Source of the DNA: Mariniphaga sp.
Lineage (GTDB): Bacteria; Bacteroidota; Bacteroidia; Bacteroidales; Prolixibacteraceae
DNA: 42,547 bases
Assembly: GCA_010906965.1 (NCBI GenBank)
Contig: JAAFHB010000015.1
Span: forward strand, 1 to 42,547
Reading direction: 5' to 3'
Below the pieces are notes generated by a model. It was not told where the DNA came from. It ran no database searches and worked only from the letters and a program-made list of their open reading frames with translations. A program made the translations under genes and the position numbers. This document shows, in pieces, positions 33,323 to 42,547 of the stretch (its first letter is position 1; every line of letters begins with the position of its first letter).

Positions 33323-33967
33323 ATGCAAATAAAAGAGCGGTTTGAGAAGGTGATCGAATGGTTTAAAGTGAATATGCCGGTCGCTGAAAGTGAACTTAAC
33401 TATCGCAGCCCATATGAACTGTTGGTAGCTGTAATTTTGTCAGCGCAATGCACTGATAAGCGGGTGAATCTGATTACTCCCGAATTGCTCAGGCGATTTC
33501 CGACACCCGAAAAGCTTGCCGAAGTTGAGCCCGACGAAGTCTTGGAATATATCAGGTCGTGCTCCTATCCGAACAATAAAGCAAAGCACCTTGTAGGAAT
33601 GGCACGCAAACTTATCGCTGATTACAATGGCGTTATGCCCGACGAAGTGGATGAGCTAATCAAATTGCCGGGTGTAGGACGAAAAACAGCAAGCGTGATC
33701 GCCTCTGTAATCTTCAATAAACCAGCAATGGCAGTCGACACGCATGTTTTCAGGGTGGCAGCCCGAATCGGACTGTCGGTCAACTCAAAAACGCCGTATG
33801 AAACAGAGAAGCAACTGATCGCCAACATCCCAGAGGAGATGATTCCAATTGCCCACCATTGGCTGATTTTGCATGGCAGATATGTTTGTGTTGCCAGGAA
33901 ACCAAAATGTGAAGCATGCGGACTGCAACCGTATTGCGTTTATTACGCGGCAGATAAAGGACAGTAA
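33323..33967 (+). CDS. nth: Endonuclease III
   Basis: 214 residues. Contains the helix-hairpin-helix LPGVGRKTASV with catalytic Lys121, and the catalytic Asp139 in VDTHVFRVAARIGL, at the same positions as in E. coli Nth. The C-terminal [4Fe-4S] cluster ligands are spaced C-x6-C-x2-C-x5-C (CVARKPKCEACGLQPYC). Removes oxidised pyrimidines by glycosylase and AP-lyase activity. The ATG at 33323 gives the standard length. Single gene, divergent from uup. Confidence 0.97.
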   Translation: MQIKERFEKVIEWFKVNMPVAESELNYRSPYELLVAVILSAQCTDKRVNLITPELLRRFPTPEKLAEVEPDEVLEYIRSCSYPNNKAKHLVGMARKLIADYNGVMPDEVDELIKLPGVGRKTASVIASVIFNKPAMAVDTHVFRVAARIGLSVNSKTPYETEKQLIANIPEEMIPIAHHWLILHGRYVCVARKPKCEACGLQPYCVYYAADKGQ

Positions 33968-34044
33968 TTCAATGAGATACTATTCCAATTCTAAACATAT
34001 GCGAAAAAACCGCTATTTAAATTAAGTAAAAATTGGCAATCGGA

Positions 34045-34074
34045 TTTGTTTTTAGTCCATTCTTTATAACTTTG
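34045..34074 (+). promoter_or_regulatory. Promoter of the ferredoxin gene
   Basis: TTTG (34045-34048), 18-base spacer and TAACTTTG (34067-34074) fit the Bacteroidota -33/-7 boxes. Transcription would start about 45 bases before the ferredoxin ATG. Confidence 0.6.
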
Positions 34075-34098
34075 CGACGTTAATTTGAAAAGTATTAA

Positions 34099-34296
<198 letters not shown>

Positions 34297-34315
34297 TCAC
34301 TGAAAAATATAGACT

Positions 34316-34350
34316 GGAAGCCTGCCCGAAAGAGCAGGCTTCCTTTTTTT
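34316..34350 (+). terminator. Intrinsic terminator of the ferredoxin gene
   Basis: GGAAGCCTGC (34316-34325) and its exact complement GCAGGCTTCC (34334-34343), 8-base loop, followed by seven T residues. It abuts the stop codon of the convergent oxidoreductase gene. Confidence 0.92.
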
Positions 34351-35344
34351 AATCCCTTTCCGGATATTTGATTTCTGCCCTGCGGCGTATGAGATCTAAT
34401 GTTTTTATTAAGCTTAGGCTCATCGAATGCGGCATGATTTCGCTTTCAAGCCGTTTTTCATCCAGGCATTTCATCGCTTCGGCAGCCTCCAGTTTCATCC
34501 CTCCAACTGCCTGATCGTCCCAGCTATTTCGTTTTATTTCCGATCCCTGTTTTTCTATTACAAGCGACTGGTTTACGGCACTTGTCCGGCGTAATCGCAA
34601 GGTACCAAACTCACAAAAGATGTCAGTTCCAACACCTGAAGCGGCAACAAATGAGGCAAATATTGAAGTCGTTACCCCATCCGGGTAAGCAAACCTGATA
34701 GAAACGCTTTGATCAACTCCTGTCTCAGCAAAGTCAGCTTTGGCAACGACATGATCGGGCTCGCCCAGAAAATAGAGTGCATCAAAAACCGGATACAAGC
34801 CAATATCAAGTAAGGCCCCGCCACCTAACTTCGGATTCATCAGTCGTAAAGAATTGTCGTATGGCGATTTGTTAAATCCGAACCAACCCTGAATATATTT
34901 CACCTTTCCTAACTCCCCCGATTCGATGATTCGTTTTGCTTCCTTGTACGAAGGTTGATGAGGCGTAAAGAACGCTTCCATCAGGAAAACACCATTTTTA
35001 CTGGCACACGCCATCATTTTGTCAACCTCATTTTGATTCAGTGCCAGTGCTTTCTCGCAAAGAACCGGCTTCTGATGATTAAGGCAAAGCAAAGCATGTT
35101 CGGCATGAAGACCATGTGGCGAAGCAATATAAATGATATCAACGTCAGGATCCGACACCAAATCCTCGTAATTGTCGTAATGGCGTTCAGCACCAAATGC
35201 ATCGGCAAATTCCTTTGAACGATCAGCATTTCTCGACCCAACCGCATAAACGCGTGCATTGTCGAGCTGTTGTAATTCCGTTGCAAATTTTCGGGCAATA
35301 TTTCCAGGGGCAAGAATACCCCAGTTATAGACTTTCTTTTCCAT
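34349..35344 (-). CDS. Gfo/Idh/MocA family oxidoreductase
   Basis: 331 residues. N-terminal Rossmann fold with NWGILAPGNIARKFATEL (glycine-rich NAD(P) loop) and VDIIYIASPHGLHAEHALLCL. The conserved EKALALN (catalytic-type lysine region, CEKAL) follows, then the C-terminal alpha/beta domain with LGGGALLDIGLYP. It resembles dimeric dihydrodiol/glucose-fructose-type sugar dehydrogenases that oxidise or reduce polyols using NAD(P). Substrate unknown. The ATG gives the full motif. Alone on the minus strand. Confidence 0.9.
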   Translation of the reverse strand: MEKKVYNWGILAPGNIARKFATELQQLDNARVYAVGSRNADRSKEFADAFGAERHYDNYEDLVSDPDVDIIYIASPHGLHAEHALLCLNHQKPVLCEKALALNQNEVDKMMACASKNGVFLMEAFFTPHQPSYKEAKRIIESGELGKVKYIQGWFGFNKSPYDNSLRLMNPKLGGGALLDIGLYPVFDALYFLGEPDHVVAKADFAETGVDQSVSIRFAYPDGVTTSIFASFVAASGVGTDIFCEFGTLRLRRTSAVNQSLVIEKQGSEIKRNSWDDQAVGGMKLEAAEAMKCLDEKRLESEIMPHSMSLSLIKTLDLIRRRAEIKYPERD

Positions 35345-35499
35345 TGATTATATATTGAAATGAAATATTTTATTCTATATCAGCTTGTTTGAGAGTGCAA
35401 CTGGGAGCTGGCAACTCGCAGCAGGCAATTAAATTCCCCCAAACAATCCTCAAATCTAAAAATTATTATCTATTTTACGACCCTTATTCCCAGGAAGAA

Positions 35500-36069
35500 A
35501 TGGAAAAACAACCTTCAAGAAACGAAGCATATTCACTTTTATGCGAATACAATAAACAGGAAAGTCTGATCCGGCATGGTCTGGCTGTTGAATCCGTGAT
35601 GCGTTATTTCGCCGAAAAATCGGGCGAAGATGTTGAAAAATGGGGTGTAATTGGGTTATGTCACGACCTTGATTATGAACAATTTCCCGACCAACATTGC
35701 ACAATGACCCGGAAAATACTCGAAGAACAGCACTGGCCCGAAGATTATATCAGAGCAATTGTGAGTCATGGCTGGGGAATTTGTTCGGATACTGAACCTG
35801 TTCAATATCTTGAAAAAGTTTTATTCGCGATTGATGAACTTACCGGATTGATCACTGCCTGTGTTTATGTGAGGCCCTCAAAAAGCATTCTCGATCTGAC
35901 GACTAAATCGGTGATGAAGAAGTGGAACACACGATCGTTTGCCGCCGGAGCAAACCGCGATGTGATTGCAAAAGGTGCCGGGATGCTTGGGATGAAAGTG
36001 GAGGAACTCGTTGAAGAAACCATACTTGCCATGCAGAAAGGGGCAGAATTAAATATCACTTTTAAATAA
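35500..36069 (+). CDS. HD-domain hydrolase
   Basis: 189 residues from the ATG at 35500 (MEKQPSRNEAYSLL), preceded by AGGAAG. The frame extends upstream to a TTG at 35389, but that region has no protein-like features and holds GGCAACT-type repeats. HDIG-like motifs: the first ligand His in LIRHGLAVESVM, then IGLCHDLDYEQFPD (HD pair) and AIVSHGW. Metal-dependent phosphohydrolase fold; the substrate is not predictable. It precedes the MBL-fold gene by about 60 bases on the same strand, so they may be co-transcribed. Confidence 0.88.
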   Translation: MEKQPSRNEAYSLLCEYNKQESLIRHGLAVESVMRYFAEKSGEDVEKWGVIGLCHDLDYEQFPDQHCTMTRKILEEQHWPEDYIRAIVSHGWGICSDTEPVQYLEKVLFAIDELTGLITACVYVRPSKSILDLTTKSVMKKWNTRSFAAGANRDVIAKGAGMLGMKVEELVEETILAMQKGAELNITFK

Positions 36070-36128
36070 TCAGTCGGCAAAGTTAATTCCGTCGCCATCT
36101 TTCTGATCACTGTTTAAAATAATCAATA

Positions 36129-36989
36129 ATGAAGGTTGTTATACTAATCGACAATAATCCCGATCCCAAAGGGGAATATCTCACCGAACATGGGATTTGT
36201 ATTTACTTCGAAGCCGACGGTTTAAAATGGTTGTTCGATGTGGGTGCATCGCCCAATTTCGGAATCAATGCGCGCAAAATGGGAATCGATATCAAAGAAG
36301 TTGATTACCTGATTCTTTCACATGCGCATCGCGACCACACAGGCGGACTGGAATATTTTCTGAGGAAGAATAAGAAAGCGCAAGTCTACATTGCTCCTTT
36401 AAGCAGTGGGCAATTGTTTGTTTCGTACCGGAAAACGATTCATCACGACATCACAATCGATCACAAGGTTATAGCAGATTTTGCCGACCGCTTTATCTTT
36501 GCCGATAGTGATCTTAGCCTTTCGCCAAACGTTACTATCATCCGCGATATTCCGAAGATTGATCCGCTCCCCAAGGCCAATTGTTTACTTTTCCAAACGG
36601 ATGGAACGGTAGAACGCAACGACGATTTCAGGCATGAGGTGGCATTGGCAGTCAAAACAACAACAGGCATCGTGCTCTTTTCGGGTTGTTCGCATCACGG
36701 CATTCTCAATATTTTAAGAGCTGCTTCCCAAACTTTTAAGCAGGAAAAAATCATCACCGCAATTGGTGGAACGCACCTGCTCGATAACGACTGGTACAGC
36801 GAGTTTGAAACGCCGGAAGAGATCGCCAATATGGCAAATACAATTGCTTTAAAATATCCTTATATGAAACTGATTACGGGTCATTGCACGGGAAATCAGG
36901 CGCAGCAACTGTTTTCGTCAATTCTCAGCGATCGGTTTGAACTTTTCCACAGCGGTGCAATTTATATATTCGGCAATGCAATCAAATGA
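36129..36989 (+). CDS. Metallo-beta-lactamase-fold hydrolase
   Basis: 286 residues. MBL zinc motif LILSHAHRDHTGGLEYF (about 62-78), LFDVGASPNFGINA earlier, then SGCSHHGILNIL and TAIGGTHLLDND near the C terminus, and LITGHCTGNQA. It resembles the family that includes the 7,8-dihydropterin-6-methyl-4-(ribofuranosyl)aminobenzene-phosphate synthase-like proteins (MJ0936/MJ0296 type), which are not lactamases. Cytoplasmic. Follows the HD-domain gene closely. Confidence 0.88.
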   Translation: MKVVILIDNNPDPKGEYLTEHGICIYFEADGLKWLFDVGASPNFGINARKMGIDIKEVDYLILSHAHRDHTGGLEYFLRKNKKAQVYIAPLSSGQLFVSYRKTIHHDITIDHKVIADFADRFIFADSDLSLSPNVTIIRDIPKIDPLPKANCLLFQTDGTVERNDDFRHEVALAVKTTTGIVLFSGCSHHGILNILRAASQTFKQEKIITAIGGTHLLDNDWYSEFETPEEIANMANTIALKYPYMKLITGHCTGNQAQQLFSSILSDRFELFHSGAIYIFGNAIK

Positions 36990-37218
36990 AAACCGGCAGT
37001 AAAGCTGTATCAATTCATATATTTTTTGTAAATTTCGGGAATCCAGATTTTTGAAGACAAAGTAAGCCGGCAAAACAACGAAGCATGTAGAAATAATCTA
37101 GTAATGCCGGCATAAAACAGGATAGGAATATACTTTGAGATCGGATTATTGTGCCTGTGAGTGCCTCTAATAGAACTATATATAACACGGGATAAATAGT
37201 TTAATAAATATTGTTTTC
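36990..37218. other. Upstream region of the first multi-PAS kinase
   Basis: No gene or clear promoter pair seen in this 229-base gap. Confidence 0.4.
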
Positions 37219-40050
37219 ATGAATGCTGTCAATTCAGAAGCCGAAAAGCTTGAAAAAATTCACGAGCTTGAAATTCGGAAGATAGAGCTGGAATTACAGC
37301 TCGAAGAACTCCGGCTGGAACTATCTGTTGCGGGTAATGCTAACCAACCACGCGATTTATCATCTGCTGATTCTGTTTCCCCTCCCCCAAAGGCTGAAAT
37401 TATTAATATTACCGGAAGGATGCAGGGTGAAGAAAAATTGCGGAACACAATTGCCTTAACCGATGCAGCCTTCGAATCGATACATAACGGGATTCTTGTG
37501 GTTAGTCTGGAGGGGATAATTCTCAGGACCAATGGAAAATTCGCGGAGATGTGGTGTATTCCTGGTGAAATTTTCTCGTCAGCCGATGACAAAAAACTAT
37601 TGGACTACATCCTTGAACAGTTGGCCGATCCCGAAGGGTTTATTGCAAAGGTCTCCGAAATGTATTCAAAACCCCATGCTGAAAGTGTTGATATGATACA
37701 CTTTAAAGATGGGCGTATTTTTGAACGCATTTCGAAACCCATGTGCCTAGGTGGGCAGCCGATAGGGCGAGTATGGTCCTTTCTCGACATAACCGATCGC
37801 ATCCGGGCTGAGGAAGAATCAAGGGAAGTGGGAACGAATTACCTTGGTCTTTTTAACGCCATTCAGCAAGCGATCTATATTCAAAACCCCGATTTGACAT
37901 TCATCAATGTTAATCAGGGAGCTGTAGATATGTATGGTTATGACCGGGAATATTTTACAGGAAAAACCCCCGAATTTCTTTCAGCTCCGGGGAAAAACGA
38001 TTTGAACAGGCTTAACGAATTGGCTGACCTTGCATTCAATGGTCACCCGCAGAAATACGAATTTTGGGGAAAGAAAAAAGACGGAACTATTTTCCCGAAA
38101 GAAGTATGGACTGTAAAAGGCAAATATTTTGGCACCGATGTTTTGATATCGGTTGCAAGTGACATTTCTGATCGGGTTCATGCTGAAAAGGCATTGCAGG
38201 AAAGTGAAGCAATATATCACCATTTGGTCCTGAAGTTACCCGATGGTGTGTATAAAAGCAGCCACGAAGGAAAGTTTATTGACGTTAATCCTGCCATGGT
38301 TTTGATGCTGGGTTACACGAGTAAAGAAGACCTGATGGCAATTGATATTAAAAAACAATTGTATTTTGAGCCGACAGACCGCGAAAGCCTTATATTGCAG
38401 GAAAGGCTTCAAGAAACAGGAGTTTACCAGCTTAAGAAGAAAGATGGCGCTGCGATTTGGGTTGAAGATAAGGGATGGTATAACCTCGATGAACAGGGTA
38501 ACATACTTTCGCACGAGGGAATTATTCGGGATATTACCGAACGCAAACATGCAGAAGAGTTAATGCAATTGAGTGAGGAGCGATACCGGACGATTGTCGA
38601 TAATGTTGGCGAAGGTGTCGGATTCGTAAACGCAGATGATCGGTTTGAATTTGCAAATATTGCTGCGGAAGAAATTTTCGGGGTCAGTTCCGGTGGCCTG
38701 GTGGGTTTGAGCCTTGAACAGTTTGTTTCGGCGGAGCTGTATAGGTCTGTTCAGAAAGAGACTGCGCTTAGGATGAAGGGAATTAAGAGTGTTTATGAAC
38801 TCGATATCCGGCGCCCGAACAACGAAATACGGACAATTATTATCACTGCAGTTCCGTTAACAGACAAAGAAAAAGGTTTTATAGGAACCTATGGCGTTTT
38901 TCGCGACATCACCACACGAAAAGAAATTGAGAAGAAATTGAAGCGGGAGCAATACCTTTTGCATACCCTTATGAATAATATTCCAGACCATATCTACTTT
39001 AAAGATTGTGAAAGCCGGTTCATTAGGATCAACAAAGCCCATGCTGCATTATTCGGTTTAGGTGATCCGGAGCTGGCGATTGGCAAAACTGATTTCGATT
39101 TTTTTACAGAGGAACATGCGCATCAGGCTTACGAGGATGAACAGGAAATTATCCGGACAGGACAATCGATCCGTAAGGAGGAAAAGGAAACATGGGACGA
39201 TCGTCCTGACACATGGGTTTTAACAACAAAAATGCCGCTGACGGACAAAGACAATAAAATAATTGGCACATTCGGTATCTCAATGAACATTGATGAACGT
39301 AAAAAGGCGGAAGCAGAAATACAGCTTAAAAATGAGGAACTCCTCAGAATCAACTCCGAAAAGGACAAATTCTTTTCTATCATTGCCCATGATCTTCGAA
39401 GCCCATTCAATGGATTTTTAGGACTAACCGAGATAATGGCGGAAGAAATCACGACTATGACCATGGCAGAAATTCAAAAATATGCCATAGTAATGAGAAC
39501 ATCGGCTACCAATCTTTACAGTTTGCTTGGGAACCTGTTAGAGTGGTCACGGATGCAACGGGGCTTAACCACTTTTGAGCCTAAGTCGTTTCTGCTTATG
39601 CAAAAAATTTTGGAAAGCATGGTTTACGTACTCGAAGGTGCTGTTAAAAAAAAGATTTCAATCAGCTACGATATCCCTGAGAACCTGGAAGTTTATGCCG
39701 ATAAAAACATGGTTGGCGGTATCATCCGGAATTTAGTATCCAATGCGGTGAAATTCACGCCCAAAGGTGGGAATATCACCATTTCGGCAAAGTCGGTTCA
39801 CGGTAACTTAATTGAGATTTCTATAAAAGATAGTGGCATTGGAATGAATACGAACATGGTTGATCATCTTTTCCGTCTTGATATAAACACAAGCCGCACC
39901 GGAACCGAAGGTGAGCACAGTACAGGTTTGGGGCTGATCCTCTGCAAAGATTTTGTCGAAAAACACGGGGGGAAACTCTGGGTTGAAAGTGAAGTAGAAA
40001 AAGGAAGTACTTTCCGGTTTACATTGCCAGGCAAAAAGAAACGACCATAG
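37219..40050 (+). CDS. Multi-PAS sensor histidine kinase
   Basis: 943 residues, no membrane segment, so cytoplasmic. An N-terminal coiled coil (EKLEKIHELEIRKIELELQLEELRLEL, about 8-36) is followed by about five PAS/PAC modules (about 75-200, 205-325, 330-445, 450-570, 575-705), each ending in a DITDR/DITERK-type PAC tail. HisKA has the H-box FFSIIAHDLRSPFNGF (His about 724). HATPase_c follows (NLVSNAVKFTPKGG, DSGIGM, STGLGLIL). No receiver domain. It is followed at 40278 by a paralogue with the same N-terminal coiled coil and kinase core. Redox, ligand or light sensing by the PAS domains is possible; the ligand is not inferable. Confidence 0.93.
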   Translation: MNAVNSEAEKLEKIHELEIRKIELELQLEELRLELSVAGNANQPRDLSSADSVSPPPKAEIINITGRMQGEEKLRNTIALTDAAFESIHNGILVVSLEGIILRTNGKFAEMWCIPGEIFSSADDKKLLDYILEQLADPEGFIAKVSEMYSKPHAESVDMIHFKDGRIFERISKPMCLGGQPIGRVWSFLDITDRIRAEEESREVGTNYLGLFNAIQQAIYIQNPDLTFINVNQGAVDMYGYDREYFTGKTPEFLSAPGKNDLNRLNELADLAFNGHPQKYEFWGKKKDGTIFPKEVWTVKGKYFGTDVLISVASDISDRVHAEKALQESEAIYHHLVLKLPDGVYKSSHEGKFIDVNPAMVLMLGYTSKEDLMAIDIKKQLYFEPTDRESLILQERLQETGVYQLKKKDGAAIWVEDKGWYNLDEQGNILSHEGIIRDITERKHAEELMQLSEERYRTIVDNVGEGVGFVNADDRFEFANIAAEEIFGVSSGGLVGLSLEQFVSAELYRSVQKETALRMKGIKSVYELDIRRPNNEIRTIIITAVPLTDKEKGFIGTYGVFRDITTRKEIEKKLKREQYLLHTLMNNIPDHIYFKDCESRFIRINKAHAALFGLGDPELAIGKTDFDFFTEEHAHQAYEDEQEIIRTGQSIRKEEKETWDDRPDTWVLTTKMPLTDKDNKIIGTFGISMNIDERKKAEAEIQLKNEELLRINSEKDKFFSIIAHDLRSPFNGFLGLTEIMAEEITTMTMAEIQKYAIVMRTSATNLYSLLGNLLEWSRMQRGLTTFEPKSFLLMQKILESMVYVLEGAVKKKISISYDIPENLEVYADKNMVGGIIRNLVSNAVKFTPKGGNITISAKSVHGNLIEISIKDSGIGMNTNMVDHLFRLDINTSRTGTEGEHSTGLGLILCKDFVEKHGGKLWVESEVEKGSTFRFTLPGKKKRP

Positions 40051-40277
40051 AATATAAAAGAGCAATCAATTACTATTTTCTGCTCTGCTACCCTCAAAAG
40101 GGAGTGATGTGGGATTTAAACCTGCTTAATCTGATGATATGTTTATTTTTAAACAGCCGTAAAGAAAATTGACCACAAAATAAAAGATGGTTATTTTTGT
40201 GCAACTTATTAATTTTTTACATAACTTTCAGGCGTACAATTTTTTGAAAAAGAGTGAAATAACTAATTAATCTTCTT
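40051..40277. promoter_or_regulatory. Upstream region of the second multi-PAS kinase, with possible -7 box
   Basis: TATTTTTG at 40192-40199 matches TAnnTTTG, about 80 bases before the start; the -33 partner is unclear. Nothing else is seen in this gap. Confidence 0.3.
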
Positions 40278-42547
40278 ATGAAACGGGAGAGCAAATCGGA
40301 AGCCGAACTAACCCTTCGCCAAAAGGCAGAAAAGCTGGTTAACACAAAAACATCAAAAAACGTCCCACAGTATTCTCAATTCGAAGCAATGAAGCTCGTG
40401 CATGAGCTTGAAGTTCATCAGATTGAGCTTGAAATGCAAAATGAGGCGCTCGAACTTGCAAAAGAAAAGGCGGCAGAATTAGCTACCGAGAAATATGCCG
40501 AGTTATACGATTTTGCACCTTCGGGTTATTTTTCACTATCCAAAGCAGGCGATATCAACGAACTGAACCTTTATGGGGCGCAAATGCTTGGCAAAGAGCG
40601 CTCGATGTTGAAAAAAAGGAGGTTTAGTTTTTTTGTTTCGGACGATACCAGGCCGGTCTTCTACTCATTTCTCGGAGACCTGTTTAGTAACAAAATCAAA
40701 GAAACGTGCGAAATAACCTTGTGGGCTGAAGGCAACCCGCCAATGTATGCTCATCTTACCGGCATCGCGACCGACAATGGAACGCAATGCCTCGTAACAG
40801 TGGTTGATATCACCGAAATAACGCTGGCAAGAAAAGCGCTGCAGGAGCGTGAGAGATTTTTGAAAGATGCACAGATGATTGCCAGGCTTGGAACCTATTC
40901 TGTTGATCTGTTGCATGGCAAATGGATCAGTTCCGAAGTTCTTGATCTGATTTTTGGGATTGACGATGGATTTGACAAATCAGTCGAAGGATGGGTTTCA
41001 ATCCTTCACCCGGAATATCAGATTATGATGAAGGATTATTTTTTACTTGAAGTAGTATGCGGCAGAAATACATTTGATAAAGAGTTTAAGATTATCAGGC
41101 AGCATGATAAGGAGGAGCGATGGGTTCATGGAATAGGGCGGCTTGAATGTGATAAAAATAACCTGCCTATTTCAATGGTTGGGACAATCAGAGATATCAC
41201 AGAGCAAAAACGGGCAGAAAAGGCTTTAAGGGAAAGCGAAGAACGACAACGCTTTATTCTTGAATCATTGCCAATAGCCATCTACTCTTCCCCTGTTGAT
41301 GCAGATTTTGATACAACGTGGATAAGTGGAGATATAAAGGACATTACCGGATATGAAGTCGAGGAATACCTTTCCGAAAAAGACTTCTGGCGCAAACGTC
41401 TTCATCCCGAAGACAGGGAGATGGTTTTAAACGAATTTGCAAATTTTCCGGTAAACGGAGAAGCGTTTCTTGAATATCGCTGGAAATGTAAGGATGGTCA
41501 GTATCGCTGGTTCATAGATCGGGCTCTACTCCTGGATAAAGATGCACGCGAAGAGTATTTAGGAGTTATTGTCGATATTAACGAACGGAAAAAGGCGGAA
41601 GAGGCGCTGAAAGTGAGTGAAGCAGCACTTAGCCGTCAAAACGAACTTTTTTCCTTACTGCTGAAGAATCTTCAGATTGGCGTTTTTATGGTGGAGGCTC
41701 CATCTGGCAAGCCACTGGTGGTAAACGAGATGGCATCAAAACTTTTGGGCCGGGGAATTCTTCCTGATGCATCCAGACACAACCTGGCAGAAGTTTATAA
41801 GGCTTTCAAAAAAGGAAGCCGTACACCCTATCCTCCCGAAGAAATGCCGATCCAGTTAGGGATTAACGGCAAGTCGGCGCATGTAAACGATATGATGGTT
41901 GTGCGACCTGATGGTACTGAAATATACCTCGAGATTTTTGGCTCTCCGGTTATTGATAACCAGGGGCATATATGGGCGAGTCTGGTAAGTTTTTTTGATA
42001 TCACAGAGCGGAAACGGGTAGAGGAAGAAATACAATTTAAAAATGCCGAACTTCAAAAAAAAGACGCCGAGAAAGATAAATTTTTTTCCATCATTGCTCA
42101 CGACCTACGCGGCCCGTTCAGTGGATTCCTCGGATTGACTGAGATAATGGCCGAAAGTTTGCCACTCATGACGCTGGAAGAGATTCAACCGATGGCAATC
42201 GCCATGCGAAATTCTGCCTCCAATCTTTTCCGTCTTTTGGGAAATCTGTTAGAGTGGTCGCGTATGCAACGAGGCCTGACTACTTTTTGCCCAGTTGTGT
42301 TTTTATTGCTGCTGAAAATATCGGAAAGTTCTGTTCTGGCGATCGATGCAGCCAAAACAAAGAACATATCGGTTAGTTTTGATATCCCCGAAAATATAGA
42401 GGTTTTTGCCGATATCGAAATGGCGAGCGCTATTATACGCAACTTGCTGACCAATGCTGTAAAGTTTACGCGCAAGGGTGGAAATATACTTGTTTCGGCA
42501 AAACCGATCTCCGGCGATAGGATTGAGATTTCCGTTAAGGATACAGG
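40278..42547 (+). CDS. Multi-PAS sensor histidine kinase, 3' end beyond the window
   Basis: 756 complete codons, open to the window end and therefore partial. Start ATG at 40278 (MKRESKSEAELTLRQKAEKL). An N-terminal coiled coil MKLVHELEVHQIELEMQNEALEL parallels that of the upstream kinase. PAS/PAC modules lie at about 70-175, 185-305, 310-435 and 440-575, with tails such as DITEQKRAEKAL and DINERKKAEEAL. The HisKA H-box FFSIIAHDLRGPFSGF places the His near residue 608. HATPase_c begins (NLLTNAVKFTRKGG) and is cut in the G1 box (SVKDTG). Clearly a paralogue of the kinase at 37219-40050. Confidence 0.93.
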   Translation, partial: MKRESKSEAELTLRQKAEKLVNTKTSKNVPQYSQFEAMKLVHELEVHQIELEMQNEALELAKEKAAELATEKYAELYDFAPSGYFSLSKAGDINELNLYGAQMLGKERSMLKKRRFSFFVSDDTRPVFYSFLGDLFSNKIKETCEITLWAEGNPPMYAHLTGIATDNGTQCLVTVVDITEITLARKALQERERFLKDAQMIARLGTYSVDLLHGKWISSEVLDLIFGIDDGFDKSVEGWVSILHPEYQIMMKDYFLLEVVCGRNTFDKEFKIIRQHDKEERWVHGIGRLECDKNNLPISMVGTIRDITEQKRAEKALRESEERQRFILESLPIAIYSSPVDADFDTTWISGDIKDITGYEVEEYLSEKDFWRKRLHPEDREMVLNEFANFPVNGEAFLEYRWKCKDGQYRWFIDRALLLDKDAREEYLGVIVDINERKKAEEALKVSEAALSRQNELFSLLLKNLQIGVFMVEAPSGKPLVVNEMASKLLGRGILPDASRHNLAEVYKAFKKGSRTPYPPEEMPIQLGINGKSAHVNDMMVVRPDGTEIYLEIFGSPVIDNQGHIWASLVSFFDITERKRVEEEIQFKNAELQKKDAEKDKFFSIIAHDLRGPFSGFLGLTEIMAESLPLMTLEEIQPMAIAMRNSASNLFRLLGNLLEWSRMQRGLTTFCPVVFLLLLKISESSVLAIDAAKTKNISVSFDIPENIEVFADIEMASAIIRNLLTNAVKFTRKGGNILVSAKPISGDRIEISVKDT

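Noticed and set aside
35389-35499. Upstream TTG extension of the HD-domain gene
   Set aside because: The sequence is repeat-like (GGGAGCTGGCAACTCGC) and not protein-like; the ATG at 35500 has an AGGAAG site.

Overview
The window is a stretch of a Bacteroidota chromosome, most likely from a Marinilabiliales- or Bacteroidales-like free-living lineage. The evidence is moderate AT richness, several Bacteroidota-type promoter boxes (TTTG, then TAnnTTTG), little use of Shine-Dalgarno sites, a TolC/HlyD/ABC-2 export operon of the kind common in this phylum, hybrid TPR and multi-PAS histidine kinases, a secreted sulfatase/rhamnosidase/DUF2264 operon, and a REP-like intergenic palindrome family. No rRNA, CRISPR array, transposase or phage module was seen.

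Layout. Positions 281-2164 hold a TPR histidine kinase. It faces a DUF898 membrane protein, an Atg22/UMF1-type MFS transporter and an ApbE flavin transferase, all on the minus strand. Upstream of apbE is a strictly phased 21-bp tandem array (about 6310-6834). From 12697 down to 6880 runs a minus-strand operon: TetR regulator, TolC, HlyD and two ABC-2 permeases. A TetR-type operator lies just upstream and no ATPase gene is linked. Positions 13134-15103 carry three minus-strand genes, including a pRiA4b ORF-3 family protein and two unassigned proteins. Positions 15354-18023 are a low-complexity accessory stretch of small secreted, membrane or unknown proteins. It ends at tRNA-Gly(CCC), whose 3' half and terminator are duplicated about 345 bp away around a single small gene.

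Next come a PqqD-like/HPr-kinase-like protein, a divergently transcribed transaldolase, a two-domain DUF2264 protein, and a tRNA operon (Gly-GCC, Gly-GCC, Leu-UAA). A carbohydrate operon follows on the minus strand: secreted DUF2264 protein, sulfatase, GH78 alpha-L-rhamnosidase. It is divergent from an exported TIM-barrel sugar isomerase/epimerase-like protein. The set suggests breakdown of a sulfated or uronic-acid-containing rhamnose polysaccharide, although no SusC/SusD pair is present here. The remainder is mostly housekeeping: Uup-like ABC-F ATPase, endonuclease III, a 2[4Fe-4S] ferredoxin, a Gfo/Idh/MocA oxidoreductase, an HD-domain protein and a metallo-beta-lactamase-fold protein. The window closes with two tandem paralogous multi-PAS histidine kinases, the second cut by the window edge.

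The least-explained features are the 21-bp phased array, the tRNA-Gly half-gene cassette, the orphan PqqD-HPrK protein, and the three-gene pRiA4b-family cluster.
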